Shown here piece after piece: positions 1 to 8,377 of a DNA stretch of 47,934 nt. The DNA comes from Flavipsychrobacter sp. (lineage in GTDB: Bacteria; Bacteroidota; Bacteroidia; Chitinophagales; Chitinophagaceae). Positions within the stretch are counted from its first letter, which is position 1. The number at the start of each line of letters is the position of its first letter. Made by a program: the position numbers and the translations under genes. The DNA lies in NCBI GenBank assembly GCA_017849575.1, contig JAFIGV010000031.1, positions 1 through 47,934 on the forward strand, read 5' to 3'. Below the pieces are notes generated by a model. The model had not been told where the DNA came from, ran no database searches, and worked only from the letters and a program-made list of their open reading frames with translations.

Positions 1-54
1 GGCTGCTGATGCGAAACCGAGGATGGCTGTTGCTGCGATGATGATCTTTTTCAT
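1..54 (-). CDS. Exported protein, N-terminal fragment (runs off window)
   Basis: Only the first 18 codons are present; the gene reads leftward out of the window. They encode a lysine-led hydrophobic stretch starting MKKII and ending FASAA, the pattern of a Sec signal peptide, so the product is probably exported. Nothing shows what the mature protein is. The start lies behind an A/C-rich leader of about 45 nt and a promoter with paired GTTAAC boxes, the same architecture found before the two micro-proteins near 20.7 and 21.1 kb, so it may belong to their regulon. Confidence 0.6.
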   Translation of the reverse strand, partial: MKKIIIAATAILGFASAA

Positions 55-100
55 GACTGTTTGTTTTGTTTGTGTTTTGTTGTTTTGTTGTTTGATGATG

Positions 101-172
101 CAAAGATGAAACCGTGCACAAGGCTGTGCAAACAAAGCGAGCTCGTTAACGCAGCCTTTACAGGCGGTTAAC
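101..172 (-). promoter_or_regulatory. GTTAAC-box promoter, copy 3
   Basis: On the minus strand, GTTAAC at 172-167 is followed 22 bp later by GTTAAC at 150-145. A -33 TTTG lies at 132-129, and a -7 CATCTTTG at 108-101 after a 20-bp spacer. The proximal GTTAAC begins exactly 46 bp before the TTTG of the -7 box, as in the two copies at 20.6 and 21.05 kb. It drives the truncated exported gene. The long spacer and the CA in place of TA at the -7 suggest a weak core promoter needing an activator (inference). Confidence 0.65.
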
Positions 173-255
173 AAACGCACAACAAAGCATGAGGGGAAAA
201 CAGCAGCAGCTTAGTGCTAACTATGACACGAGAAAAGAGGCCGAACAACACCGAT

Positions 256-2292
256 CTATTTCAGCGCTTCCTTTTCCTTTTGCAACTGAAGCATCTGATC
301 TCTCAGGCGGGCGGCTTCCATAAAGTCGAGGTCTTTGGCAGCCTTCTCCATTGCCTTCCGGGTTTGGGCAATGAGCTTATCTAACTGTGAAGCCGATCTG
401 TAGCCTACTTCTTCTTCGGCCGCAAGCATCGCTGTATCGTCGCTGATGGCATACTTGCTGTTTTGATCATAGCCCTTTATATCAAGCACCGAAGTCTGCT
501 TCAATATCTGCTCTCTTGATTTGAAAACCGTTTGCGGAATAATGCCATGTTCTGCATTATACTTCAACTGCTTTTCCCTCCGGCGATTAGTTTCATCGAT
601 GGTGCGCTGCATGCTTTCTGTGATGCTATCCGCATAAAAAATCACCACGCCTTCTACGTTTCTTGCCGCGCGGCCCGCCATTTGGGTAAGCGAGCGCTCG
701 TCGCGGAGAAAGCCTTCTTTATCTGCATCTAAAATGGCCATCAGAGAGACTTCAGGCAAATCCAGTCCCTCCCGCAGCAGGTTGACGCCAACCAGCACAT
801 CAATGTTGCCCAGCCGCAGATCACGGAGTATTTCTACTCGCTCCAGGGTATCTACTTCGGAATGTATGTATTTAGAGCGAATGTTGATGCGCTTGAGGTA
901 TTTATCCAGTTCTTCTGCCATGCGCTTGGTCAGTGTTGTGACCAATACACGATGCCCGCGTTGTACACGTTTATCAATCTCATCCAGCAAATCATCGATC
1001 TGGTTGATACTGGGTCTTATTTCAATAGGCGGATCAAGCAGACCTGTGGGTCGCACCACCTGCTCCACCACCACACCTTCACTTTGATCCAGTTCATATT
1101 TACCCGGTGTTGCACTTACGAATATCACCTGGTTGAGTAAGGTCTCGAATTCCTGAAAATTGAGCGGGCGATTATCCAGCGCCGAGGGCAGCCGGAACCC
1201 AAAGTCAACCAGATTGAGTTTGCGGCTACGGTCGCCACCATACATTCCACTGATCTGAGGTACGGTAACATGGCTTTCGTCAATGATCATCAGAAAATCT
1301 TTGGGGAAATAGTCAATCAGGCAGAAGGGCCGGGTGCCCGGTCGTCTGCGGTCCAGAAAACGGGAATAGTTTTCTATGCCATTGCAATAACCCAGTTCCT
1401 GTATCATTTCCAGATCGTAGGTAACGCGCTCTTTGATCCGTTGTGCTTCGAGCGGTTTGTTAATCCCTTTGAAGTAGGTCTCCTGCGCAAACAACTCGTC
1501 CTGAATTTCATGAATGATCTGAGCCATCTGATCGCGGGGTGCCAGATAGAGATTTGCCGGAAATATGGCCGCATTTTGCATCGTGCCGATACGCTTTCCG
1601 GTATCAGTCTCGAAACTTTCAATCTCCTCGATCTCGTCACCGAAAAAACTGATCCTGTAACCATAATCCACATAAGGTAGGTTCACATCTACCGTGTCTC
1701 CCTGCACACGAAAAGTACCTCTGGAAAACTCGCCCTGGCTACGGTTGTACAAAGAATTCACCAGAGCATGGAGGAACGAATTTCTCGGCACCTGATCGCC
1801 GATGCTGAAACGGATAATGCTATTGGCATATTCTGTGGGATTACCGATACCATAAATGCAGGATACAGAGGCGACGACGATAATATCCCTTCGGCCACTG
1901 AGCAGGCTGGAAGTGGCACGCAGTCTTAACTTTTCCAGTTCTTCATTGATGGAAAGATCCTTCTCGATATAAGTGTCTGAGGTAGGAATGTATGCCTCAG
2001 GCTGGTAGTAATCATAGTAGGAAACAAAGTACTCTACAGCGTTGTCGGGAAAAAACTGGCGAAACTCACCATAAAGCTGGGCCACCAGTGTCTTGTTGTG
2101 CGTCAGTACCAGCGTGGGCTTCTGCACTTGCTGAATGACATTGGCCATCGTAAACGTCTTGCCCGAGCCGGTAACACCCAGCAGCGTCTGAAATTTCTCT
2201 TCACTATAAATGCCATTAACGAGCTCCTCGATAGCTCTGGGCTGGTCTCCTGCTGGCGGATATGGCCGGTTGATTTTAAACATCTGTTGCAA
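256..2292 (-). CDS. uvrB: Excinuclease ABC subunit B
   Basis: UvrB is the damage-verifying helicase-like subunit of nucleotide excision repair; it is loaded by UvrA and recruits UvrC. The 678-residue length is normal. Visible are the Walker A motif GVTGSGKT (39-46), the tyrosine-rich beta-hairpin YYDYYQPEAY (92-101) that inserts between DNA strands, the Walker B/DESH box (338-341), the RPTGLLDPP segment near 417, helicase motifs V-VI (NLLREGLDLPEV, QMAGRAARN) and the C-terminal UVR domain (about 637-678) that contacts UvrC. The start MQQMFKINRPY fits the family; a GAATTTTG element ends six bases before the ATG and may be its -7 box. No uvrA or uvrC lies nearby. Confidence 0.98.
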   Translation of the reverse strand: MQQMFKINRPYPPAGDQPRAIEELVNGIYSEEKFQTLLGVTGSGKTFTMANVIQQVQKPTLVLTHNKTLVAQLYGEFRQFFPDNAVEYFVSYYDYYQPEAYIPTSDTYIEKDLSINEELEKLRLRATSSLLSGRRDIIVVASVSCIYGIGNPTEYANSIIRFSIGDQVPRNSFLHALVNSLYNRSQGEFSRGTFRVQGDTVDVNLPYVDYGYRISFFGDEIEEIESFETDTGKRIGTMQNAAIFPANLYLAPRDQMAQIIHEIQDELFAQETYFKGINKPLEAQRIKERVTYDLEMIQELGYCNGIENYSRFLDRRRPGTRPFCLIDYFPKDFLMIIDESHVTVPQISGMYGGDRSRKLNLVDFGFRLPSALDNRPLNFQEFETLLNQVIFVSATPGKYELDQSEGVVVEQVVRPTGLLDPPIEIRPSINQIDDLLDEIDKRVQRGHRVLVTTLTKRMAEELDKYLKRINIRSKYIHSEVDTLERVEILRDLRLGNIDVLVGVNLLREGLDLPEVSLMAILDADKEGFLRDERSLTQMAGRAARNVEGVVIFYADSITESMQRTIDETNRRREKQLKYNAEHGIIPQTVFKSREQILKQTSVLDIKGYDQNSKYAISDDTAMLAAEEEVGYRSASQLDKLIAQTRKAMEKAAKDLDFMEAARLRDQMLQLQKEKEALK

Positions 2293-2346
2293 AATTCAGG
2301 AAAACCGGATAAAAAGCCGGCCAGCATGCTGCAAAAACAGGCTGAG

Positions 2347-3384
2347 CTATTCTGACTGTGCAAAACGTTTGTCGCTGATAAACTCATCGTCGTTGAGCGT
2401 ATTCAAAAACTCCAGCAGGTCCGAACGTTCGGCGGCGCTCAGCGTAATACCATTTTGAAGCAAGGGATCGAGCGTAGCCGAGGACACGATACCGGAAGTG
2501 TAATGATCTAATACCTGATTAAGAGTGTTGAACCGTCCATCGTGCATATAAGGCGCTGTATAGCGCAGATTGCGCAGCGACGGCACTTTGAACTTGTGCA
2601 TATCCTCAGCCAGTAGCGTTATTCTTGCGCGACCGGAATCATTGAGCGCTGTAACCGGCAAACCATTGTTACGATAGCTGTAATCCGAAAACAAAGGATC
2701 GGTATGGCATCCCGAGCATTTGCTGCGATATACCGACAAGCCCCGCAATTCCGCATCGCTCATCGATCCGCCCGGCGCGCCGGTGATGTATTTATCATAA
2801 CGCGAATGGTCAGACACAAGCATGCCCATAAACTGAGCCAGCGCTTTCAGCATCCTTTGCGAATTGATCGTTTCGTCTCCGAATACTTCCTGAAACCGAT
2901 TTTTGTACTCCGGATCCTGTGCCAGCTTGGCCACCACATTGTTCAGATTTTCGTCCATCTCCACCGGATTCTGTATCGGATTGATCGGTTGAACTTCGAT
3001 ATGATTGGAACCGCCGTCCCAAAAAAATCCATGATGCCAGTTGAGATTGAATAAAGCAGGCGAATTGCGATTGCCCAGCTTGTTGTCCACACCATGACTA
3101 AAATTATGTCCGAGCTGCGCAAATGCCGAGAACTGCTGATGGCAACTTCCGCAGGACACCGAGTTATCGCGGCTGAGTCGAGGGTCGTAGAAAATCTTCT
3201 TTCCCAACTCAAAGCCCGCCTGCGACAATGAATTACCTTCAAATTTATACGCTGGCTCCGGCCATCCCCCGGGTGTGTGGAATGTTATGGACGTCTGAGG
3301 ATCAAGATCTGCATCGGGCTGACAACCTGCGGTCACCACGAGGATAAAAAGGCACAATAAGGCGCTGCTACGAAATTTATTCAT
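2347..3384 (-). CDS. Di-haem cytochrome c peroxidase / MauG-MbnH family lipoprotein
   Basis: A 345-residue protein with a lipoprotein signal (cysteine 21 after VVTAG) and two c-type haem sites, CGSCH (78-82) and CSGCH (223-227), plus the family PYMHDGRF segment near 280. This is the bacterial di-haem peroxidase/MauG fold, acting outside the cytoplasmic membrane. Its ATG overlaps the TAA of the upstream MbnP-like gene by one base, so the two are translationally coupled. In the characterised MbnH-MbnP pair the di-haem enzyme oxidises a tryptophan of MbnP to kynurenine; an equivalent role here is inference from gene pairing. A conventional hydrogen-peroxide-reducing peroxidase is the alternative. 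Confidence 0.88.
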   Translation of the reverse strand: MNKFRSSALLCLFILVVTAGCQPDADLDPQTSITFHTPGGWPEPAYKFEGNSLSQAGFELGKKIFYDPRLSRDNSVSCGSCHQQFSAFAQLGHNFSHGVDNKLGNRNSPALFNLNWHHGFFWDGGSNHIEVQPINPIQNPVEMDENLNNVVAKLAQDPEYKNRFQEVFGDETINSQRMLKALAQFMGMLVSDHSRYDKYITGAPGGSMSDAELRGLSVYRSKCSGCHTDPLFSDYSYRNNGLPVTALNDSGRARITLLAEDMHKFKVPSLRNLRYTAPYMHDGRFNTLNQVLDHYTSGIVSSATLDPLLQNGITLSAAERSDLLEFLNTLNDDEFISDKRFAQSE

Positions 3385-4151
3385 TAGTCAATATGGTCTA
3401 TTCTAAACATGTCTGCATAATTGCTGGAGATCATTACCGCATCCGCTCCCAGCGACGCAATAACGGGATAGGTTGCAATATTGATGGTCTGCGGGGTTTT
3501 AAACCATTCCAGTGCGTCTGCAATGATGTGCAGGTTTTTTGTAGCGTCTTTCCCTATAACAATAGGTTGTGGAAAATTGAGCGTAACCTTTTGCAATACA
3601 GAGTTTTCACCTCGAAAACCGGCAATGTGATAAGCAACATTCCCTCCTGCCGATTGTGGTGACTCGCCTTCAAGTTTGGCCATGATGTAGCCGTTATTCC
3701 AGTCCCAGAACATGCCATTGGCCGGGTCAAGCGCACCGGTCTGAGCACCACTGGTGTTGCGTCTTTCATCTACACCGATGAGGAACTGTAGTTTGGCATA
3801 GGTGCCGGGCGGCAACCCTTCGAGTAGAAAGGTCTTAGAGTCGCTCTTTTCTTCATTTACCAGATAATAGCTTTCGGGCACTGCATAGCTCGCCGTGTCG
3901 CTGAATAAAACAATATTGCTTACGTAGTACTCAAAAATGTTAATCTTCAACGAATCGCCGTTCTCGGTAAGGTACCAGTCGTTGTGCAATACCAGAGGTT
4001 CATCACCCGCCTTGTTCTGAAAACTAAGCCGAAGCTTTCCGGGTGTATTCTGACTTGTATCAACCGGCACGATGGGTGCAACTACGGGGTCAGCTTTCTT
4101 TCTGCAGGCTACCAGCGAAAGGAATAAAATCAAAACGGAAAAACGCATCAT
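3384..4151 (-). CDS. MbnP-like copper-binding lipoprotein
   Basis: A 255-residue lipoprotein (lipobox cysteine 16, LSLVAC). The segments DSLKINIFEYYVSNIVLF and GMFWDWNNGYIMAKLEG match the MbnP-like domain as I recall it; the latter keeps a tryptophan pair of the kind modified in MbnP. MbnP of methanotrophs is a periplasmic copper-binding protein whose tryptophan is turned into kynurenine by its di-haem partner MbnH. The partner-type gene follows directly with a TAATG overlap. No methanobactin precursor or TonB receptor is nearby, so this is the stand-alone version of the pair. Family call fairly sure; copper binding not shown by the sequence. Confidence 0.75.
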   Translation of the reverse strand: MMRFSVLILFLSLVACRKKADPVVAPIVPVDTSQNTPGKLRLSFQNKAGDEPLVLHNDWYLTENGDSLKINIFEYYVSNIVLFSDTASYAVPESYYLVNEEKSDSKTFLLEGLPPGTYAKLQFLIGVDERRNTSGAQTGALDPANGMFWDWNNGYIMAKLEGESPQSAGGNVAYHIAGFRGENSVLQKVTLNFPQPIVIGKDATKNLHIIADALEWFKTPQTINIATYPVIASLGADAVMISSNYADMFRIDHID

Positions 4152-4209
4152 GCTGCTCTGGTGTTTTTGCGAATTTAAAAAAACTAAAGGTATTGATCAT
4201 CAATCGCTT

Positions 4210-4527
4210 TTACCATTTCAGGTCTTCATCATCGCTGGCAGGGGGTGGATTCACTTTTCGCGATTGAATTTTCTGCAACTGACGGTTGTAGATAGCCTCG
4301 GCAAGTTGCCGCACAAAGTCCGAAGCATCAAGGGCGGAGGGCTGTAACAGTCGCTCGGGAATATCGAGCCGGTACATTAACTGAAAAAAATCATCGGGGC
4401 GACCTTGTAACAAACGGGTAATAGCAGCTTCGAGCCGGTCAATGATCTCAGCTTTTGTGAGGCCTTGCTGTAGGGTGACCCCAAAGATTCCCTGCAGCGA
4501 CTTGCCCAATGCTTCATTTTCATTCAT
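4210..4527 (-). CDS. Conserved hypothetical protein, 105 aa
   Basis: I do not recognise a named family. The protein is soluble, helix-rich and acidic at the end (last residues DDEDLKW), with no signal or membrane segment. A body of about 85 residues (GKSLQGIFG to LAEAIYNRQL) is followed by a basic, proline-bearing tail. It lies downstream of glyS on the same strand. Its ATG follows directly after the nine-T tract of an apparent glyS terminator, which leaves no room for a normal leader; a later start cannot be excluded but no in-frame ATG follows soon. The smooth reading frame and codon use support a real gene. Confidence 0.6.
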   Translation of the reverse strand: MNENEALGKSLQGIFGVTLQQGLTKAEIIDRLEAAITRLLQGRPDDFFQLMYRLDIPERLLQPSALDASDFVRQLAEAIYNRQLQKIQSRKVNPPPASDDEDLKW

Positions 4528-4553
4528 AAAAAAAAACCGGAGTGTTGCTCCGG
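4528..4553 (-). terminator. Intrinsic terminator after glyS (or leader hairpin of the next gene)
   Basis: Reading the minus strand, CCGGAG-CAACA-CTCCGG forms a six-pair hairpin followed by nine T. It sits just after the glyS stop and its T-tract ends at the base before the ATG of the 105-aa gene, so it could end glyS transcription or act as an attenuator for the next gene. Confidence 0.75.
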
Positions 4554-4583
4554 CAATTTAAAAAACTTCTGATTCAGACGAGA

Positions 4584-6044
4584 TCAAAATACATAGACAC
4601 TGTTCAGCACTTTTTCTTTCACCGCGGCCAGCGGAATACGCTCCTGAAGCATCGTGTCCCGGTACCGTATCGTCACGGTCTGGTCTTCCTTGGTTTGGTG
4701 GTCTATGGTTACGCAGAAGGGCGTACCGATGGCATCCATCCGGCGGTATCGCTTACCGATGGTATCCTTTTCTTCATAAAAACATTTCACATGCGGCTTG
4801 CAGCTTTCCATCAGTTCGCGGGCAATCTCTGGCAGACCGTCTTTCTTCACCAGCGGCAATACGGCCAGTTTCACAGGGGCGAGAAAGGGAGGAAATTTGA
4901 GAACCACTCTGCTGTCTTTTTTCTCCGCGGTGCTGAGGTCTTCTTCTCTGTAGGCCTCGCTGAGCACCATCATTACCGTGCGGTCGAGGCCAATGGAAGT
5001 TTCTACAACGTAGGGGATATAGTTACCGATCGGCTTCCCTGTTTCGGGGTTAAGATCGTTATCAAAATACTGAAGCTTTTTACCACTATACTCCTGATGG
5101 TTGCGCAAATCGAAATCGGTGCGGCTGTGAATGCCTTCCACTTCTTTGAACCCAATAGGGAAATCGTACTCGATGTCGCAGGCGGCATCGGCATAGTGCG
5201 CCAGTTTCACATGGTCGTGAAAACGGTAGCGCTCTTCGGGGATACCCAGCGACCTGTGCCAGTTCATTCGGGTAGTCTTCCAGTATTCGTACCACTCCTT
5301 TTGGGTGCCCGGTTTGATAAAAAACTGCATTTCCATTTGTTCAAACTCGCGCATGCGGAAGATGAACTGCCGTGCTACAATTTCATTTCGAAACGCCTTT
5401 CCTACCTGAGCAATACCAAAGGGTATTTTCATCCTTCCGGTCTTTTGTACATTGAGGAAGTTCACAAATATACCCTGTGCAGTTTCGGGCCTCAGATAAA
5501 TTGTATTGTCTGTGGCATCGTCTCCGGCCACTGCACCAAATTCCGTACTGAACATGAGATTAAACTGACGCACGTCTGTCCAGTTGCAGGTTCCGCTAAT
5601 GCTGCACTTAATATTGTTCCGGACAATCAGGCTCTTTAGACCGTCAAAGTCATCCTGAGCCAGAAGGCTTTCCATGGTTTGTAGCAGTTCCGAAGCTGCG
5701 GCAACCTCAAGCGTTTCGGCATAGGCTTCGATAAGGTGATCTACCCGGTAGCGTTTTTTGCTATCCTTATTATCAATCATGGGATCGCTGAAATTATCCA
5801 CGTGACCACTGGCCTTCCATACAGTAGGATGCATAAAAATGGCGGCGTCAATACCCACAATGTTTTCATGCATCTGGGTCATGCTTTTCCACCAGTAGTC
5901 CTTTATGTTCTTTTTTAACTCCGCACCATACTGGCCGTAGTCATACACGGCACTCAAACCATCATAGATTTCACTGCTTTGAAAGATAAAACCGTACTCT
6001 TTGCAGTGAGAAATAATATTTTGCAGCGTATTTTCATTTGCCAT
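4584..6044 (-). CDS. glyS: Glycine--tRNA ligase (alpha2, class II)
   Basis: Charges tRNA-Gly with glycine. The 486-residue single chain is the eukaryote/archaea-like homodimeric type, not the alpha2beta2 bacterial type. Class II motif 2 is clear: FRNE (218-221), then the arginine-rich FRMREFEQMEMQ segment. Upstream, YLRPETAQGIF (about 183-193) carries the substrate-binding arginine and glutamate. Motif 3 is GLDRTVMMVL. The anticodon-binding domain spans roughly 385-486 (from FLAPVKLAVLPL). The start is supported by a TATCTTTG box seven bases upstream. The enzyme is slightly short but complete. Confidence 0.97.
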   Translation of the reverse strand: MANENTLQNIISHCKEYGFIFQSSEIYDGLSAVYDYGQYGAELKKNIKDYWWKSMTQMHENIVGIDAAIFMHPTVWKASGHVDNFSDPMIDNKDSKKRYRVDHLIEAYAETLEVAAASELLQTMESLLAQDDFDGLKSLIVRNNIKCSISGTCNWTDVRQFNLMFSTEFGAVAGDDATDNTIYLRPETAQGIFVNFLNVQKTGRMKIPFGIAQVGKAFRNEIVARQFIFRMREFEQMEMQFFIKPGTQKEWYEYWKTTRMNWHRSLGIPEERYRFHDHVKLAHYADAACDIEYDFPIGFKEVEGIHSRTDFDLRNHQEYSGKKLQYFDNDLNPETGKPIGNYIPYVVETSIGLDRTVMMVLSEAYREEDLSTAEKKDSRVVLKFPPFLAPVKLAVLPLVKKDGLPEIARELMESCKPHVKCFYEEKDTIGKRYRRMDAIGTPFCVTIDHQTKEDQTVTIRYRDTMLQERIPLAAVKEKVLNSVYVF

Positions 6045-6051
6045 AACGGCG

Positions 6052-6059
6052 CAAAGATA
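6052..6059 (-). promoter_or_regulatory. -7 box of glyS (TATCTTTG)
   Basis: A perfect TAnnTTTG on the minus strand, ending seven bases before the glyS ATG. With a start site usually 4-7 bases past this box, the mRNA would have almost no leader. No convincing -33 TTTG is at the expected distance. Confidence 0.5.
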
Positions 6060-6125
6060 GTCCTATGGCTCACCAAAACCATTCTTTATCAAATGGCTCG
6101 TTCATTTATCGTCAAAAAGCTTTCT

Positions 6126-6545
6126 ATGAGGACACTAATATGGGTTTTTCTCTTCGCAGCACGCACGGCCGTAGCACAGAATAGCGACGAGCAACTGATC
6201 CGAAGCATGCTTGCCCGTCAGGTAACCGAGTGGAACAAGGGGAACGTGGCCGGCTTCATGGTCGGGTATTGGGAAAGTGACAGCCTGGTTTTTATTGGTA
6301 AGAATGGCCCGACTTACGGCTATCGGCCAACCCTGGAGCGCTACCGGAAATCTTATCCTGATGGAGAAGCCATGGGCAGGCTGACCTCGACGCTGGTCAG
6401 TTTGAAGCGGCTATCTGACGATTATTTTTTTGCTGTCGGAAAATGGCAACTCGAGCGGAAAGCCGGCAATCTCAGCGGTAGCTATACCCTGCTGCTCCGA
6501 AAAACGGACGGCCAATGGGTAATCGTATGCGACCATAGTTCTTAA
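6126..6545 (+). CDS. Secreted NTF2-like (DUF4440/SnoaL-type) protein
   Basis: A 139-residue protein with a short signal peptide (MRTLIWVF, cleavage after VAQ) and a body resembling the DUF4440/SnoaL NTF2-like fold: a helix with VTEWNKGNVAGFMVGYW, then strands ending LLLRKTDGQWVIVCDHSS. Family members are small beta-barrel proteins, often without known activity. The frame is open further upstream; the ATG at 6093 adds 11 residues including a KK pair and is a reasonable alternative, while the earliest start at 5979 would overlap glyS heavily and is unlikely. It ends four bases into the convergent leucine-rich-repeat gene. Confidence 0.75.
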   Translation: MRTLIWVFLFAARTAVAQNSDEQLIRSMLARQVTEWNKGNVAGFMVGYWESDSLVFIGKNGPTYGYRPTLERYRKSYPDGEAMGRLTSTLVSLKRLSDDYFFAVGKWQLERKAGNLSGSYTLLLRKTDGQWVIVCDHSS

Positions 6546-7399
6546 AACAGCAAAGAAGGCCTGTAGTTAATGGTGCCTGCTTCTATTACAACAATATGCT
6601 GACGGAACTTATTGCGCGGATTGGAATAGAAAAGCAGGGTCCGGGAATCAACATACACATAATCGAGCTTTTGGATGTCGCTCAGCGAATTGGGCAATTG
6701 CATAGCCCCACAAAAAGAAACATCAAGCTCTTGCAGTTGCTGACACTGACCAATAGATTCAGGAATAAACTTAATTCTGTTCCGGTTGATGAAAAAGAAT
6801 TTCAATTTGCTGAGCTTTCCTATATCGTTGGGCAGACGTTCGAGATAATTATCTGAAAGGTCGAGATACTCAATGTCTCTCATTTTCGACAGGCCCTCCG
6901 GCACAGACGCCAGATAGTTGCTCGTGGCAGTCATCTTTTTCAGATGTCGCAGCAGGCCCATAGTCTCGGGCAGTTCAGTGAGCTGATTATTTTTAAAGCC
7001 CAGCTCTTCAAGAAAGGTAAGATGTCCGATAGAGTCGGGCAGGGCCTGCAATTTGTTGTAGCTCACCGACAAGTATTTCAAATGCCTGAGACGGCCAACG
7101 GCCTCGGGAAGCTCTGTAAGTTTGTTCTTAAGAAGATTGAGCGAAACCAGTTTTTTACAACGAAAGAGCGAAGGGGGAAGTGCTGTAATGTTATTGTTGC
7201 TGAAATTAGCTTCTTCGAGATTGGGGAACTGATCGAAGATATCCGGCAGGCTGTCTAAACCCCGGTAGGTAATCTTCAGCGAACGCACTTTTGTCTTTTC
7301 ATACAGTGCTTCTTCGAAGTTTGTATAGGTATGTTCGGACCGCGAGGGTGTGGCCCAAACTAACAGCCCTACCAAACAAATAATTAACCGGGAAAGCAT
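6542..7399 (-). CDS. Secreted leucine-rich-repeat protein
   Basis: A 285-residue protein with a signal peptide (MLSRLIICLVGLLVW, likely cleavage near SRS) followed by about eight repeats of roughly 23 residues on the pattern LxxLxLxxNxLxxLPxxI (for example LKYLSVSYNKLQALPDSI). This is a solenoid typical of protein binding, probably outside the cytoplasmic membrane. The partner is unknown. I chose the ATG before the signal peptide; an in-frame ATG nine codons earlier exists but gives a poorer signal sequence. The C-terminus has no T9SS sorting tail. Confidence 0.85.
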   Translation of the reverse strand: MLSRLIICLVGLLVWATPSRSEHTYTNFEEALYEKTKVRSLKITYRGLDSLPDIFDQFPNLEEANFSNNNITALPPSLFRCKKLVSLNLLKNKLTELPEAVGRLRHLKYLSVSYNKLQALPDSIGHLTFLEELGFKNNQLTELPETMGLLRHLKKMTATSNYLASVPEGLSKMRDIEYLDLSDNYLERLPNDIGKLSKLKFFFINRNRIKFIPESIGQCQQLQELDVSFCGAMQLPNSLSDIQKLDYVYVDSRTLLFYSNPRNKFRQHIVVIEAGTINYRPSLLF

Positions 7400-7467
7400 A
7401 TTGTAATTTACGAAAATACACTGCAACCTGCGGTGAAATTTGTAATGGCATTGACATATTTACACAC

Positions 7468-7495
7468 AAAAAAAATCCCCCGAAAAACGAGGGAT
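7468..7495 (-). terminator. Intrinsic terminator of the T9SS cargo gene
   Basis: Minus strand ATCCCTCG-TTTTT-CGGGGGAT (one T-G pair) followed by a run of eight T, placed 24 bases after the stop codon of the upstream T9SS cargo gene. Confidence 0.8.
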
Positions 7496-7518
7496 CAAAA
7501 TTTCAAACAAGAAAAAAA

Positions 7519-8226
7519 CTATTGGTGGGTAAACTTTCGTGTCGCTACGATCTGGCCCTGAGCATTGATCAGTCGAACGAAGTAAATACCTGACGGAATA
7601 TCGTTGATGTCCAGCTTAGCACTGTTGCCCGTCACTTTGAAGACTTTTACGGCCTTTCCGATCAGGTTGTACACGGCTATGTTTCTGATATTTTGTGCTG
7701 CGTCGAACAAAACGTTTACACTGTTTACAGCGGGGTTAGGATAGAGCGTTACACCATCATCAACCTTGCTCACCGTTGTAATGCCGGTAGCCCACTTGGT
7801 AGCGATGAACACTATATTGCGAGCGTAGTTGGCTTCTGTATCGATAGCATAGACCTTTATCCAGGCCTGTGACCCTACAGCGGCATTGTCGCCATTAAAA
7901 ATTGCATGAAAATCGCCGTATTGCGTGTTGGTATAACCGGAAGACAACTGATAGCTTCCATTCAATAAGCCCGGAGTCACATTGTAGCAGGTATTGTTGT
8001 CACAAAAGCCTGTCAGCGACCAGTTTGCGGGAAAGTTTCTATCTGCGATCTTCCATTTCAGGTAGATGGTACCACTCACGCTTTTTACCAGATTTTCTAC
8101 AGAAATATCACCTGGCGTAGTGTATTGCGCGGACACGGTATCACCATGCTGAGTCGTCCAGGATTGGGCAAAAGCCGGAAGGGCGAGGGTAATAGCCGCT
8201 ATAAATGAGAGTATATATTTCTTCAT
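7519..8226 (-). CDS. T9SS type A sorting-domain protein
   Basis: A 235-residue exported protein: Sec signal peptide (MKKYILSFIAA, cleavage after AFAQ), a beta-rich central domain of about 130 residues that I cannot assign, and a C-terminal type IX sorting domain of about 75 residues beginning at VTLYPNPAVNSV and ending RKFTHQ. Such tails direct passage through the outer membrane by the Por system and often surface anchoring. The longer frame reaching 8442 would put 72 residues before an obvious signal peptide, so the start at MKKY is preferred. Two cysteines close together (FCDNNTC) may form a disulfide. Confidence 0.88.
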   Translation of the reverse strand: MKKYILSFIAAITLALPAFAQSWTTQHGDTVSAQYTTPGDISVENLVKSVSGTIYLKWKIADRNFPANWSLTGFCDNNTCYNVTPGLLNGSYQLSSGYTNTQYGDFHAIFNGDNAAVGSQAWIKVYAIDTEANYARNIVFIATKWATGITTVSKVDDGVTLYPNPAVNSVNVLFDAAQNIRNIAVYNLIGKAVKVFKVTGNSAKLDINDIPSGIYFVRLINAQGQIVATRKFTHQ

Positions 8227-8246
8227 ATTCACAACTTTGTAATGAT

Positions 8247-8278
8247 GCAAGATAATTCCTTTATTAAATCCTACCAAA
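8247..8278 (-). promoter_or_regulatory. Promoter of the T9SS cargo gene
   Basis: Minus strand TTTG (8278-8275), a 20-bp spacer, then TATCTTGC (8254-8247), one base off the TAnnTTTG consensus. The leader to the ATG is about 15-20 nt. Confidence 0.45.
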
Positions 8279-8377
8279 ACTATTATTTTTTTCGCTTTGT
8301 TAAAAAAACGAGGCGCCGCCCGGGCCGCTTTAATTTTCGTAACATTGCTCTGATCCAAAAACAAGAAATGTGCCATC

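Noticed and set aside
4542-5639. Plus-strand open frame of 365 codons
   Set aside because: Exactly antisense to glyS, whose motifs are unmistakable; composition is that of a shadow frame.
5979-6125. Longer N-terminus of the DUF4440-like protein
   Set aside because: Would overlap the glyS start region and precede an obvious signal peptide.
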